Positions 31,624 through 39,914 of a stretch of DNA of 64,000 bases are shown piece by piece; within the stretch, counting starts at the first letter, position 1, and each line of letters starts with the position of its first letter. Both the position numbers and the translations under genes were made by a program. The stretch is from NCBI RefSeq assembly GCF_900167975.1, contig NZ_FUZU01000003.1, positions 682,001-746,000 on the forward strand. Direction: 5' to 3'. The notes beneath the pieces were generated by a model. The model did not search any database and was not told the DNA's origin. It saw only the letters and a list, made by a program, of their open reading frames with translations. This DNA is from Ohtaekwangia koreensis (lineage in GTDB: Bacteria > Bacteroidota > Bacteroidia > Cytophagales > Cyclobacteriaceae).

Positions 31624-33045
31624 TCATAGCATCGTTGTAGGACAGACGAATTCCGATAGCTCAAAACGTTTACTCTCCTTTATAGCTGTGACCCCTCCTT
31701 CTATATCGATGAGGTTCTCGTAACCGTTCGATTTCATCACCGAAGCAAAGATCATTGAACGATAGCCACCGGCGCAGTATATATAGTATGTTTCTGTTTT
31801 GTCAATAACCTTCGCACCGTCCTCAATGTAATTCAATGGCGTATTAATCGCTCCGATGATGTGTTCAGAATCAAACTCGCTCTTTTTCCTAACATCCAGA
31901 ATTTTAACACCTCTCGTCTTGTGCAGTACAGCAAAATCTGCTACGGATATAGAAGGGATACAATTAATTTCAAATCCACCGTTTTGCCATGCTTCAAAAC
32001 CACCCTCTAAATATCCGACTGCATTATCGTAACCCACGCGCGCTAATCTGGTAACAGACTCTTTCTCCCGACCTGTATCGGATACGATAACAATTTTTTG
32101 TTTGATGTCTTTTATCAGTGTCCCAACCCAAACCGCAAAACTTCCATCAAGCCCGATATTCCAGGATCCTGGTATGAATCCTTTTTTAAAAATGGAAGGA
32201 TCGCGCGTATCAACAACCAGTACATGATTCTCGTGAATAAGCCGTTGGAATTGGTGAACATTCAATGCCTTTGTTCCTCGTTGTAACACTTCGTCAACAT
32301 TTTCATAGCCCTTGATATTCATTAAGACATTTTTAGGGAAATACGCTGGTGGCGGAGTTAAACCTGCAAGTATTTCTTTTACGAACTCTTCTTTTGATAG
32401 ATTTCCTCGTAAGGCATAGTTCGTCTTTTTCTGATTACCCAACGTATCACTCTTTTCCTTACCCAAATTCTTACCACATGCAGATCCTGCACCGTGAGCC
32501 GGATAAATGACGAGATCATCGCTTAGAGGCATGATCTTGTTTCGCAGCGAATCATAGAGCATGCCCGCCAACTTCACCGCTGTGAGCTCTGCAATGACGT
32601 GCTGCGCCAAGTCTGGCCTTCCTACATCTCCGATGAAGAGTATATCACCTGTAAAGAGAGCCTTCTCCTTACCAGACTCGTCTATCAACAGATAGCAAGT
32701 GCTCTCCAATGTATGACCGGGTGTATGTATGGCTTTGATCTTTGCCCTGCCAAGATTGAAGACCTGATGATCGTGCGCAATAAGCGCATCGAACCCGGTT
32801 TCCATTTCCGTTGGTCCATATACAATGGGAGCTCCGGTTTTTCGAGACAGGTCAACATGGCCGGAGACAAAATCGGCATGAAAATGCGTCTCAAAAATAT
32901 ATTTGATCGATGCCTTTCTTTCCCCAGCGAGCTGGATGTATTGATCAACCTCGCGCAACGGGTCAATCACAGCAGCTTCCCCATCGCATTCTATATAATA
33001 AGCTCCTTGAGAAAGACAGCCCGTATAGATCTGTTCAACTTTCAT
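31624..33045 (-). CDS. Persulfide dioxygenase fused to two rhodanese domains
   Basis: 473 residues. The metallo-beta-lactamase fold (1-240) has ETHFHADFVSGH, HTPGHTLES and YPAHGAGSACGKNLG, the iron-site layout of ETHE1-type persulfide dioxygenases. Rhodanese 1 (about 265-360) has SDTGREKE where the catalytic loop should be, so it lacks the Cys and is structural. Rhodanese 2 (about 370-465) keeps YCAGGYRS with the active Cys. The layout is like CstB. It oxidises glutathione or CoA persulfide to sulfite and transfers sulfur. Its ATG overlaps the stop of a sulfite-exporter remnant by four bases (ATGA). Confidence 0.92.
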   Translation of the reverse strand: MKVEQIYTGCLSQGAYYIECDGEAAVIDPLREVDQYIQLAGERKASIKYIFETHFHADFVSGHVDLSRKTGAPIVYGPTEMETGFDALIAHDHQVFNLGRAKIKAIHTPGHTLESTCYLLIDESGKEKALFTGDILFIGDVGRPDLAQHVIAELTAVKLAGMLYDSLRNKIMPLSDDLVIYPAHGAGSACGKNLGKEKSDTLGNQKKTNYALRGNLSKEEFVKEILAGLTPPPAYFPKNVLMNIKGYENVDEVLQRGTKALNVHQFQRLIHENHVLVVDTRDPSIFKKGFIPGSWNIGLDGSFAVWVGTLIKDIKQKIVIVSDTGREKESVTRLARVGYDNAVGYLEGGFEAWQNGGFEINCIPSISVADFAVLHKTRGVKILDVRKKSEFDSEHIIGAINTPLNYIEDGAKVIDKTETYYIYCAGGYRSMIFASVMKSNGYENLIDIEGGVTAIKESKRFELSEFVCPTTML

Positions 33046-33248
33046 AAGTATCTGTCAGTTATTTTAAAAGTTTTGTAATGTGTATTGTTGAAATACATTT
33101 TCGATGCAATCACAACAAGCAACCCGGCAATGCTTTTCTTCCGAATCTTGTCGGGCATATAGGTGGCAAGCCTTGCACCTAAGTAACTCCCCCATAAAAA
33201 ATGGAATTCCGAAAATGATTGCCGCTTGACATCGACTAACGTCTTCAT
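33042..33248 (-). pseudogene. 3' remnant of a TauE/SafE-family sulfite exporter
   Basis: A 68-codon frame whose central part FLWGSYLGARLATYMPDKIR followed by SIAGLLVVIASKMYF matches the last two helices of TauE/SafE membrane exporters, which normally have about 250-270 residues and eight helices. Nothing of the first six helices is found upstream (33249-33444). Its TGA overlaps the dioxygenase ATG, as in an operon where exporter and dioxygenase were translated together. So the exporter that should remove the sulfite seems lost here by a 5' deletion. Confidence 0.7.
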
Positions 33249-33444
33249 AATATAATTTTATGACAAAAGTACTCCTGATTAATTGCCATTGTCGGTGACA
33301 AATGTTACACTTCTATCATGATTTTTATCTGTTTCAGAAATATGGAACCTCTCCAGAAAGTGAAGTGAAGAAATATGGGACCGTAAATCTTTTTGTATTG
33401 GGAAATGATTGTTGAAAGTCACTGAACGTATTAGATCGCAGAGC

Positions 33445-33846
33445 TTAACTCATCGAACTTCTATACTCCAACGGAGTCACTCCTGTGTGCTGCTTAAAGA
33501 CTCGCGTAAAATGCTGAGGATATTTAAAACCCAACTCATAGGCTATTTCACTCACTGACTTATTTACATCGATTATCTTCGCTTTCGCTATATCAACAAG
33601 TTTCAGATGAATATACTCGTTGGCTGATCTACCAGTTTCCTTTTTAAAAAGATCACCAAAATAGTTGGCAGAAAGATTTAATTCACTTGCACAGTAAGCT
33701 ACAGATGGCAATCCAACTTCCTGTGGTTTATCGGACGTGAAGAAATCATTGAGCAATGTTTCAAAGCGTTCGAGTATTCCTTTGTTCACATTGTCCCGGG
33801 TTATGAACTGTCGGTCGTAAAATCGTACGCAGTAGTTCAGAAACAA
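33445..33846 (-). pseudogene. N-terminally truncated AraC-family regulator
   Basis: 133 codons from a TTG at 33846 directly after in-frame TAG and TAA; there is no ATG. The frame keeps the linker (FYDRQFITRDNVNKGILERF) and the complete two-HTH AraC domain (LNLSANYFGDLFKKETGRSA, then ISEIAYELGF-like VSEIAYELGFKYPQHFTRVF). Bacteroidota relatives have about 290-300 residues with a cupin-like sensor domain in front, which is missing. The EthD gene starts only 38 bases beyond the break on the other strand, so a rearrangement probably replaced the 5' half. Confidence 0.75.
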
Positions 33847-33883
33847 TTACTAACTTCCTTAAATTGAACAAAAAAAACAGCCT

Positions 33884-34312
33884 ATGAAATATAGCATCAT
33901 CATATCTTTTTTACTTCTGACGGTATGTCTTACTGCATTTGGTCAAGAGAAGCAATCTCGTAAATCTAAAAACCCCAATTCGGCTGCTGCTGAAAAAGGA
34001 CTAATCAAAGTATCCGTCATGTACCCTTTCGCTGAAGGCAAGACCTTCAATATGGAGTATTATGAAACTAAACATATGCCGATGGTCGCAGGTTTTCTAG
34101 GATCAAACCTGGTTAAATATACTATAGAGAAAGGTCTCGCGAGCGGTATTCCCAACCAACCATTACCCTATATGGCGGTCGGAACATTCTATGTAAAGAG
34201 CCTTGATGAATATCAGGCGGCAATCGCTCCGAATAGAGATGCTATAAGAGCTGACTTCGCGAATTACACGAATGTAGCTCCAGTAATTTTAGTTAGTGAA
34301 GTGGTGAGGTAA
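33884..34312 (+). CDS. Secreted EthD-domain protein
   Basis: 142 residues with a Sec signal peptide (residues 1-20, cleavage after LTAFGQ). The EthD fold, a dimeric alpha/beta barrel, covers about 45-140: VSVMYPFAEGKTFNMEYYET, KHMPMVAGFLG, and YMAVGTFYVKSLDEYQAAI. EthD relatives are best known beside ether-degrading P450 systems, but most are of unknown function. An exported form is less usual. Start ATG is clear, and the gene begins 38 bases from the broken AraC gene on the other strand. Confidence 0.82.
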   Translation: MKYSIIISFLLLTVCLTAFGQEKQSRKSKNPNSAAAEKGLIKVSVMYPFAEGKTFNMEYYETKHMPMVAGFLGSNLVKYTIEKGLASGIPNQPLPYMAVGTFYVKSLDEYQAAIAPNRDAIRADFANYTNVAPVILVSEVVR

Positions 34313-34387
34313 TTCTCTATTGTAGGTAGGGTGAGAACTTGTTTACACTGGGAAACTGCAAGGGAGATTTGTCCGAAAGAAAAGTGA

Positions 34388-34987
34388 TTAGCGTGGTACT
34401 TTATATACCATGCCATACTTCTTTTCCGTAGCTGCATATTCTTCTTTAGTCCTTGTTTTCATTGGCTCACCCACTGCTGTACCATTTTCCACGAAGTATT
34501 CTTCGAACCCTGCCGGAGTATACTGGAAAACCATGCGAATATTTTCTGTTCCGGGATTTTCCAATCCGTGCCAAACTCCTCTGGGAACAAATACAACTGT
34601 TCCTGTCTTTACATCTATTGTTTTTTCATCTAAGGTTAATATCCCTGCTCCACTTTGAATAAATATAACCTCGTCATTGTACAAATGTTTATGAACCGGC
34701 ATCTTCCGCCCGGGTACTATATCCTCGGTGCAAAATGAAGTGCTTTCAATTCCATGATCTGCAGCTGAAAATTTTATAGTCATTAGCGCCTTGCTGCGTC
34801 CCATAATGATATGTTTCCCTTCTTCTTCATGCACTACTATAGCTTTGTCATTTTTGATGGGAGGCTTCGCGAATGTATGTTTAAATAAACTCAGGGAAAG
34901 CGCGGCGGTTATACCCGCGAATCCAAATTTGAGGAAGCCCCTTCGCGGGTTTTCGATATTGCTCATTGCACGTTGTGATACTTTCAT
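34388..34987 (-). CDS. Exported cupin-domain protein with a Tat-like signal
   Basis: About 200 residues. The start is uncertain: ATG at 34987 or 34966, or GTG at 35023. The N-terminal NPRRGFLKFGFAGITAALSL is a twin-arginine signal. The single cupin barrel (about 85-165) has motif 1 PVHKHLYNDEVIFIQSGAG with the metal-binding His and Glu, and motif 2 FVPRGVWHGLENPG with the final His. It is probably a metal-binding periplasmic cupin of unknown substrate. Tat export fits folding with metal in the cytoplasm. It stands alone. Confidence 0.8.
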   Translation of the reverse strand: MKVSQRAMSNIENPRRGFLKFGFAGITAALSLSLFKHTFAKPPIKNDKAIVVHEEEGKHIIMGRSKALMTIKFSAADHGIESTSFCTEDIVPGRKMPVHKHLYNDEVIFIQSGAGILTLDEKTIDVKTGTVVFVPRGVWHGLENPGTENIRMVFQYTPAGFEEYFVENGTAVGEPMKTRTKEEYAATEKKYGMVYKVPR

Positions 34988-35160
34988 TACTACTTGAATG
35001 TAACGAAAAGATAGCGAAAGCACTAACGTAAAGATTTTACGGACACGCTAATCGCGAAACCATGAAGTATAGCAGTGAATTTATTGAAGTAAACTTTATA
35101 GCAGTAGTAGTGGAAAGCGCAGTCCCAACTTTTACGTTGATGCATCTCCACAAACCAAAG

Positions 35161-35634
35161 TTATTTCACGTACTCAATTTTGGTAACATGCCAGATAAAT
35201 TCACCTGCATCTGTTTTCACTACTGCTTTATCGCCCACTTCTTTTTTCATCAGCGCCTGTGCCATAGGTGAGTCTATCGAGATGTAGTCTTTGGTATCAA
35301 AAATCTCATCATACCCGACTATACGGAAGCGTTTTTTTGCGCCCTTGTCATTTTCAATTTCTACCCATGCACCAAACAATACTTTGCCTTCCTGGAAAGG
35401 TGAATAGTTAACAACTTTCAAGTCATCAATACACTTGCGTAAATAGAGCACACGCCGATCTATTTCGCGAAGGCGCTTTTTATTATAATGGTAATCTGCA
35501 TTCTCAGAACGATCTCCAAGGCTTGCAGCCCAGGCTACTTTTTGCGTAGTCTCGGGCCGTTCAACACGCCACAGGTGATCCAACTCAGCTTTTAATTTTT
35601 CTAAACCTTCAGGAGTAATTAAGGGCGTTTTCAT
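35161..35634 (-). CDS. greB: Transcription elongation factor GreB
   Basis: 157 residues with the Gre layout: an N-terminal coiled coil (1-75) with LGDRSENADYHYNKKRLREI, whose acidic tip rescues backtracked RNA polymerase, and a C-terminal FKBP-like domain (FRIVGYDEIFDTKDYISIDSP, ALMKKEVGDKAVV). ENADYHYNKKRLREIDRRV is the GreB pattern rather than GreA. A TAAATTTG -7 element lies 58 bases upstream. Confidence 0.93.
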   Translation of the reverse strand: MKTPLITPEGLEKLKAELDHLWRVERPETTQKVAWAASLGDRSENADYHYNKKRLREIDRRVLYLRKCIDDLKVVNYSPFQEGKVLFGAWVEIENDKGAKKRFRIVGYDEIFDTKDYISIDSPMAQALMKKEVGDKAVVKTDAGEFIWHVTKIEYVK

Positions 35635-35691
35635 GATTCATTAATCACGGAGCAATGCATCCGACTTTCGCTATACAATGTATTTAATCCT

Positions 35692-35699
35692 CAAATTTA
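35692..35699 (-). promoter_or_regulatory. -7 promoter element of greB
   Basis: The minus strand reads TAAATTTG, an exact match to the Bacteroidota TAnnTTTG element, 58 bases upstream of the greB ATG. The -33 TTG partner is weak. Confidence 0.55.
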
Positions 35700-35806
35700 T
35701 CGAAATAATTGAGGTATACATTGTGAGGCAAGCTAGTTGAAACAGGAACCAGTAACAAAACACGAAAATAGCATCAAATATCCATCATGTCCTTAAGGAT
35801 ATAAAT

Positions 35807-35832
35807 ACAATGAACCCATAAGGATTCATTGT
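35807..35832. terminator. Hairpin after the GH97 gene
   Basis: ACAATGAA and TTCATTGT form perfect 8-base arms, with inner CC/GG pairs around CATAA. It lies 44 bases beyond the GH97 stop and upstream of greB, on the same strand. Confidence 0.55.
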
Positions 35833-35875
35833 CGACAAGTATATATCTGCGAGAGACGTTTACACAGCATTGTTT

Positions 35876-37801
35876 TTATCGGACTGGCTTTAACGAAGCG
35901 GCAAAACCTCCGCGTCTAAGGAGCTTAACTTCTACTGTACTGCTTTTATCAACTACCAGATACTTCGATGCTAAAACCTTATCGTGATCGCCATCAGATA
36001 TAAGCATAAGTATATATTGCTTACCCTCGGGCAGGAAATCAAAAAGAATTGATTGTCGCTTTTCCTTAAGCTCAGCGTTAATACATGCTATATACCAGTC
36101 CTCACCTTTTCTTCGTGCAAGGGTCACATCTCTTCCGGGGTATCCCGTCAGCAACCTGGTATCGTCCCATGCATTTGGCAGTTCACTAAGAAATTTTTTG
36201 GGTGCATCAGGCAATTGAGTATATCCTTCTGGCCTGTCCGCCATATGCTGGAGGGCAGATTCAAACAAGACGCTAAGCGCCAGTTCGTGCCCATAAGACG
36301 TAACATGTGGATGTTGTGAATTTGTAAATGTTACCGGAGTATAATCCATAGAGCCTACAACATTTCTTGTGAATGGCAGCACCGAATTGTGCTGAGGTGC
36401 TTCCATTGTAAAATCCGGAATGTTATTATACCATTCAGCTCCCTTCACAGCTTCATACGTCATGAGATTCGGATAGGTACGTGCCCATCCTCTAGGAACC
36501 AGACATCCATGGAAATATACCAGCATTTTAAACTTTGCAGCATCTTCTAAAATATCAAGATAGTACTGAATCATGTTCTGCTTCTCACTTTCAAAAAAGT
36601 CAACCTTAATACCAGCGACTCCCATTTTTTGAAGTTTTGTAAATTCCGCTGTCCTATTCTTATGCGTGACCATTCTATCCACTGGTGTTTCTGTAACCCA
36701 CGTATGGTTCCCTCCTGAGTTATACCAGAGTAATGGCTTCACTCCCTTTGAGCGGATATAGTTAACCGCATCGTTAAGATTACCACCGTTGCTCATCTTT
36801 TCCCATTCCCAGTCAAGTAAAGTATACGTCCACCCCATTTCAGCAGCGAGGTCTGCGAATTTACAAACCACCTGATAATCTCTGGTGCCGTGATTACTTG
36901 ACCAATAGTTCCATGAAACCAGTCCAGGCTTTATCCAACTTGTGTCCTCTATTTTAGACGGCGTTGATACATCATCTACCAATGTTGACTCTACTATATC
37001 TCCAAGACCACCAATAATAATTACTCGCCATGGAGATTTCCAGGGAAGCGTGATTGCAGGCGTTGACTTCCCTGTTCCTCTACCGTCATCCGGATTCGGA
37101 AACGTAAGCTTATACTTCGTTACATCAGCAATGTTACTTAACTTCGTTCCACAGTAATCTCCATTTACATCAGCTTCATGCAACAGAAACCAGCAAGAGC
37201 TATCACCGGCCTGAACCAAAGCAGGGTAACACCACTCCTGACTTTGTACCTGATCACCGTTCATCTCAATATAGGTTCTTTCATTTGCTGCATTCCAACT
37301 CTCCATCCAGCGTGTATTCTTTTTTGGAATTGAATATGCAGTGAACTCATCTTTTACCACAAATGAGCCTTTCGTCTCCGGAAATTCATAGCGAAAAGCA
37401 CAACCATCATTGTATGCGCGCAAGACTATATTAATTTTAGCATTCGCAGGTGTCTCAAAGGAGTAAACTATCTCCGTTGCTGTGTTGTTGCGCTTGGAGC
37501 GTTTACCATGTATAGCTGTATATTCATCCTTTACCAATTGAGGCTTGCCTGTTTTACGAAGGGCCAGGTTGTTTGAAAAATTCTGGTCATCGCGTAACAA
37601 CCCCACGTCTATACGGTTAAACACCTCAGACGTTTTTCCGTTATTCAAATAATATACTTTAAAATACCAGGCGCCGTAATCACCGGTTTTCGAATTAACT
37701 AAATCAATTTTTATTTTTTGATTGGGCGATACAACCGTTTTTGTCTGGGAGTAAACGGTGAATGAGATAAACGTTAAAAGTATTAGTATTCGCAGGTTCA
37801 T
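35876..37801 (-). CDS. Glycoside hydrolase family 97 enzyme
   Basis: 641 residues from the ATG at 37801 (MNLRILILLTFISFTVYSQ, a signal peptide); a frame from 37825 adds eight residues. The N-terminal beta-supersandwich (about 25-280) is followed by a TIM barrel (about 290-570) with LDWEWEK, GVKPLLWYNSGG and GVAGIKVDFFESEKQ, and a C-terminal beta domain. In GH97 the Asp of KVDF is the nucleophile of retaining alpha-galactosidases such as BtGH97b, whereas SusB-type inverting enzymes use a Glu base, so an alpha-galactosidase is more likely. It is not beside any SusCD pair here. Confidence 0.92.
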   Translation of the reverse strand: MNLRILILLTFISFTVYSQTKTVVSPNQKIKIDLVNSKTGDYGAWYFKVYYLNNGKTSEVFNRIDVGLLRDDQNFSNNLALRKTGKPQLVKDEYTAIHGKRSKRNNTATEIVYSFETPANAKINIVLRAYNDGCAFRYEFPETKGSFVVKDEFTAYSIPKKNTRWMESWNAANERTYIEMNGDQVQSQEWCYPALVQAGDSSCWFLLHEADVNGDYCGTKLSNIADVTKYKLTFPNPDDGRGTGKSTPAITLPWKSPWRVIIIGGLGDIVESTLVDDVSTPSKIEDTSWIKPGLVSWNYWSSNHGTRDYQVVCKFADLAAEMGWTYTLLDWEWEKMSNGGNLNDAVNYIRSKGVKPLLWYNSGGNHTWVTETPVDRMVTHKNRTAEFTKLQKMGVAGIKVDFFESEKQNMIQYYLDILEDAAKFKMLVYFHGCLVPRGWARTYPNLMTYEAVKGAEWYNNIPDFTMEAPQHNSVLPFTRNVVGSMDYTPVTFTNSQHPHVTSYGHELALSVLFESALQHMADRPEGYTQLPDAPKKFLSELPNAWDDTRLLTGYPGRDVTLARRKGEDWYIACINAELKEKRQSILFDFLPEGKQYILMLISDGDHDKVLASKYLVVDKSSTVEVKLLRRGGFAASLKPVR

Positions 37802-37825
37802 AGTGTTAAGAAAGTCGTTAATCAT

Positions 37826-38156
37826 TTTAGAATCTCCTAGGATGCTTGCAAGTGTGCACAGCCAGCACTTGATTTAGCTGGAAAGTAAAGGGTTCTCGCG
37901 CTCATGGAAGGGTTCGAAAGATCGCAGATTAGGACACCAAAGGTCTACGAAGGCAAGTATAAGTCGTAAACGACTAGTAAGATTATACTTTTTATCCGGT
38001 ATACATGTATAGCAACAAAGCAAGTAGAGTAGTCATACATTCAAACTCATTAAGCTGAGCATATTTTTGGATGCGTAAATGTCAGTACCTCAGACATGGC
38101 ACTTCCCTCCCACCAGTCCATTAGAACTTCAGGATAAAAAAATCTCAAAATTTATT
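37826..38156. other. Spacer between GH97 and the ArsR operon
   Basis: About 330 bases with no frame over 45 codons that shows coding character. It should contain the GH97 promoter, but no exact TAnnTTTG was found on the minus strand. No repeats of note. Confidence 0.45.
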
Positions 38157-38170
38157 TTGCGAAACCGATT

Positions 38171-38204
38171 AGTTGCGCATATATTTGCAACTGATTAGTT
38201 GCAA
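38171..38204. promoter_or_regulatory. Operator of the ArsR-type regulator (three half sites)
   Basis: TTGCAACT-GATT-AGTTGCAA (38185-38204) is a perfect 8-base dyad. A further AGTTGC at 38171-38176 forms a second dyad with the GCAACT at 38187-38192. The 10-mer GATTAGTTGC occurs twice as a direct repeat. The dyad overlaps the -7 element and ends 17 bases before the regulator's ATG, fitting repression of its own operon. Confidence 0.7.
38180..38187 (+). promoter_or_regulatory. -7 promoter element of the ArsR operon
   Basis: TATATTTG matches TAnnTTTG exactly. A TTTTG at about 38155-38159 stands 20 bases upstream as the -33 partner, the normal Bacteroidota spacing. Confidence 0.7.
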
Positions 38205-38221
38205 ATTAAACAACAGCGCAT

Positions 38222-38542
38222 ATGAGAAGAGATATTTTTCAGGCGATTGCAGATCCGACACGGAGGGCAATCATAACCTTAATTGCATTGCAGGCAATGA
38301 CACCGAACGCCATTGCTGACAACTTCAATACTACACGACAAGCAGTTTCCAAGCACCTGCGCATACTCACGGAATGCGAACTCGTAAAACAAGAACAACA
38401 AGGAAGGGAAATTTACTATTCACTTGAAATTGAAAAAATGAAAGAGATTGATAAATGGTTGAACCAATTACGGAAGATTTGGGAGACCCGATTTAATCAA
38501 CTTGATCAAGTATTATCAACCATGAAAAAACAAAAAAAATGA
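38222..38542 (+). CDS. ArsR-family winged-helix repressor
   Basis: 106 residues of one winged [22 protein letters not shown], recognition helix [20 protein letters not shown] and the wing [11 protein letters not shown]. No metal-binding Cys motif (ELCVCDL) is present, so it is the AHSA1-associated subtype rather than a metal sensor. Its ATG lies downstream of the overlapping promoter and operator, and its stop overlaps the next gene (ATGA). It probably represses its own four-gene operon. Confidence 0.92.
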   Translation: MRRDIFQAIADPTRRAIITLIALQAMTPNAIADNFNTTRQAVSKHLRILTECELVKQEQQGREIYYSLEIEKMKEIDKWLNQLRKIWETRFNQLDQVLSTMKKQKK

Positions 38543-39036
38543 AAAACAATTCACCATTTGATTTTACGCTAGACAAATCAACAAAGATGGTATCTATAAC
38601 CATGGAGTTTGATGCCGATCTTTCACTGGTATGGGATGCATTTACAATACCGGAAATTCTTGATCAATGGTATGCACCGAAACCCTATACCTCTAAAACA
38701 AAATCCATGGACTTCAAAGTTGGAGGTCGTAGGTTTTATGCTATGGTAAGCCCTGAAGGAGAAGAGCGCTGGGCCGTTCAGAGATATACTTCCATTAGTC
38801 CCAAAACTAATTTCAAGATGTTTAATGCCTTTTCGGACAAAGATGAAAATCTTCAGCTGCCAGGTTCTGATTGGAATTTTAATTTTAGTGAGGAAAACGG
38901 AGCAACAAAAGTATATATCAGTATATATAATGAATCCCTCGAACGATTGGAGATGTTGCTTGAAGGCTTCAAAATAGGAATGGCTATGACATTTGAAAAC
39001 CTGAAAGATCTATTGGCAACTTTATCAAAAAAATGA
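38539..39036 (+). CDS. SRPBCC (AHSA1-type) protein
   Basis: 165 residues of the START/Bet v1-like fold: [20 protein letters not shown], then QWYAPKPY and a C-terminal helix [23 protein letters not shown]1-type proteins have a deep hydrophobic pocket and are found very often directly after ArsR repressors of this subtype; the ligand is unknown. It overlaps the repressor gene and the next gene by four bases each. Confidence 0.9.
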   Translation: MKNNSPFDFTLDKSTKMVSITMEFDADLSLVWDAFTIPEILDQWYAPKPYTSKTKSMDFKVGGRRFYAMVSPEGEERWAVQRYTSISPKTNFKMFNAFSDKDENLQLPGSDWNFNFSEENGATKVYISIYNESLERLEMLLEGFKIGMAMTFENLKDLLATLSKK

Positions 39037-39263
39037 TTTACGTTTTCAAAACTTCTGTCAAAACAAAAAATCAGGTTAAGAAACTCGAACCGCATATTAA
39101 TACTATACTTCCAAATGAGAAGTGGAATTTCGATGTTGAAGACTGCGACAAGATTTTGCGTATTGACAGTGAAGAAAATATAGCTTTGAAAATAATAGAC
39201 TTACTAAGGAATCAAAAATTTTGCTGCGAAGAATTGGACGAAGAAATAAAAGAAACAATTTAA
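39033..39263 (+). CDS. Small protein in the ArsR operon, function unknown
   Basis: 76 residues, unnamed. [35 protein letters not shown] and a helix with a CC pair ([12 protein letters not shown]). The fold suggested by the pattern is a small alpha/beta (ferredoxin-like) domain, similar to proteins next to AHSA1 genes in other Bacteroidota. The 4-base overlap with the gene before and the 12-base gap after support expression in the operon. Confidence 0.7.
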   Translation: MIYVFKTSVKTKNQVKKLEPHINTILPNEKWNFDVEDCDKILRIDSEENIALKIIDLLRNQKFCCEELDEEIKETI

Positions 39264-39275
39264 AAAATTAAAATT

Positions 39276-39701
39276 ATGGCACTTATCAATCCTTACATTC
39301 ACTTCAATGGAAATGCCGAAGAAGCATTTACATTTTACAAATCTATATTCGGCGGAGAATTCACAAAAATTATGCGTTACAAAGACCTGTCAAGTGCTGA
39401 GTATCCAATAGCAGAAAATGATGCCAATAGGCTTATGCATGTTGCTTTGCCCATCGGCAAAAGTAGTATGTTAACAGGTAGTGATGTTTTAGGAATTATG
39501 GGGGAAGTAACAGAAAACGACAACAGAAATACCATATCAATTAGTGCAGAAAGCCGCGAAGAAGCAGACAAATTATTCAATAGACTTTCAGAAGGAGGAA
39601 AAATTGAAATGCCAATTGCTGACGGCCCGTTCGGTGCATACTTTGGAATGTTTGCTGATAAATATGGTATTCAATGGATGGTGAACTTTACTGCTAACTA
39701 A
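39276..39701 (+). CDS. VOC-family protein (PhnB-like glyoxalase fold)
   Basis: 141 residues. INPYIHFNGNAEEAFTFYKSIFGGEFTKIMRYKD is the standard start of PhnB-type VOC proteins (quoted in parts: INPYIHFNGN, AFTFYKSIFGG). DGPFGAYFGMFADKYGIQWMV closes the domain. Family members are metal-dependent enzymes or antibiotic-binding proteins; here the metal ligands are not clear. Last gene of the ArsR operon, followed by a strong hairpin. Confidence 0.9.
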   Translation: MALINPYIHFNGNAEEAFTFYKSIFGGEFTKIMRYKDLSSAEYPIAENDANRLMHVALPIGKSSMLTGSDVLGIMGEVTENDNRNTISISAESREEADKLFNRLSEGGKIEMPIADGPFGAYFGMFADKYGIQWMVNFTAN

Positions 39702-39807
39702 AACTATATATATCCAAGCAATGAATAATCGCCTATATCATAGAGTGCGCTTTATCATTGCAGACTGAAGAACCTTCAATTTGGTTATAAGAAGAATAAG
39801 CTTGGTC

Positions 39808-39837
39808 GCTTTGTGCTGGCTGCTGTCAGCACAAAGC
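39808..39837. terminator. Bidirectional terminator hairpin between VOC and LysR genes
   Basis: GCTTTGTGCTG and CAGCACAAAGC are perfect 11-base arms with an 8-base loop, in the gap between convergent genes. Confidence 0.75.
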
Positions 39838-39914
39838 ATTAAGGTTCTCTTTGAATACCCTTGTATTAGAAGCGAAGTTAAAGAACATTGACAACGTTGG
39901 ATTACGGTGATTGT

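Noticed and set aside
37900-37930. GGGTTCGAAAGATCG resembling a tRNA T-loop
   Set aside because: No acceptor or anticodon stem can be built around it.
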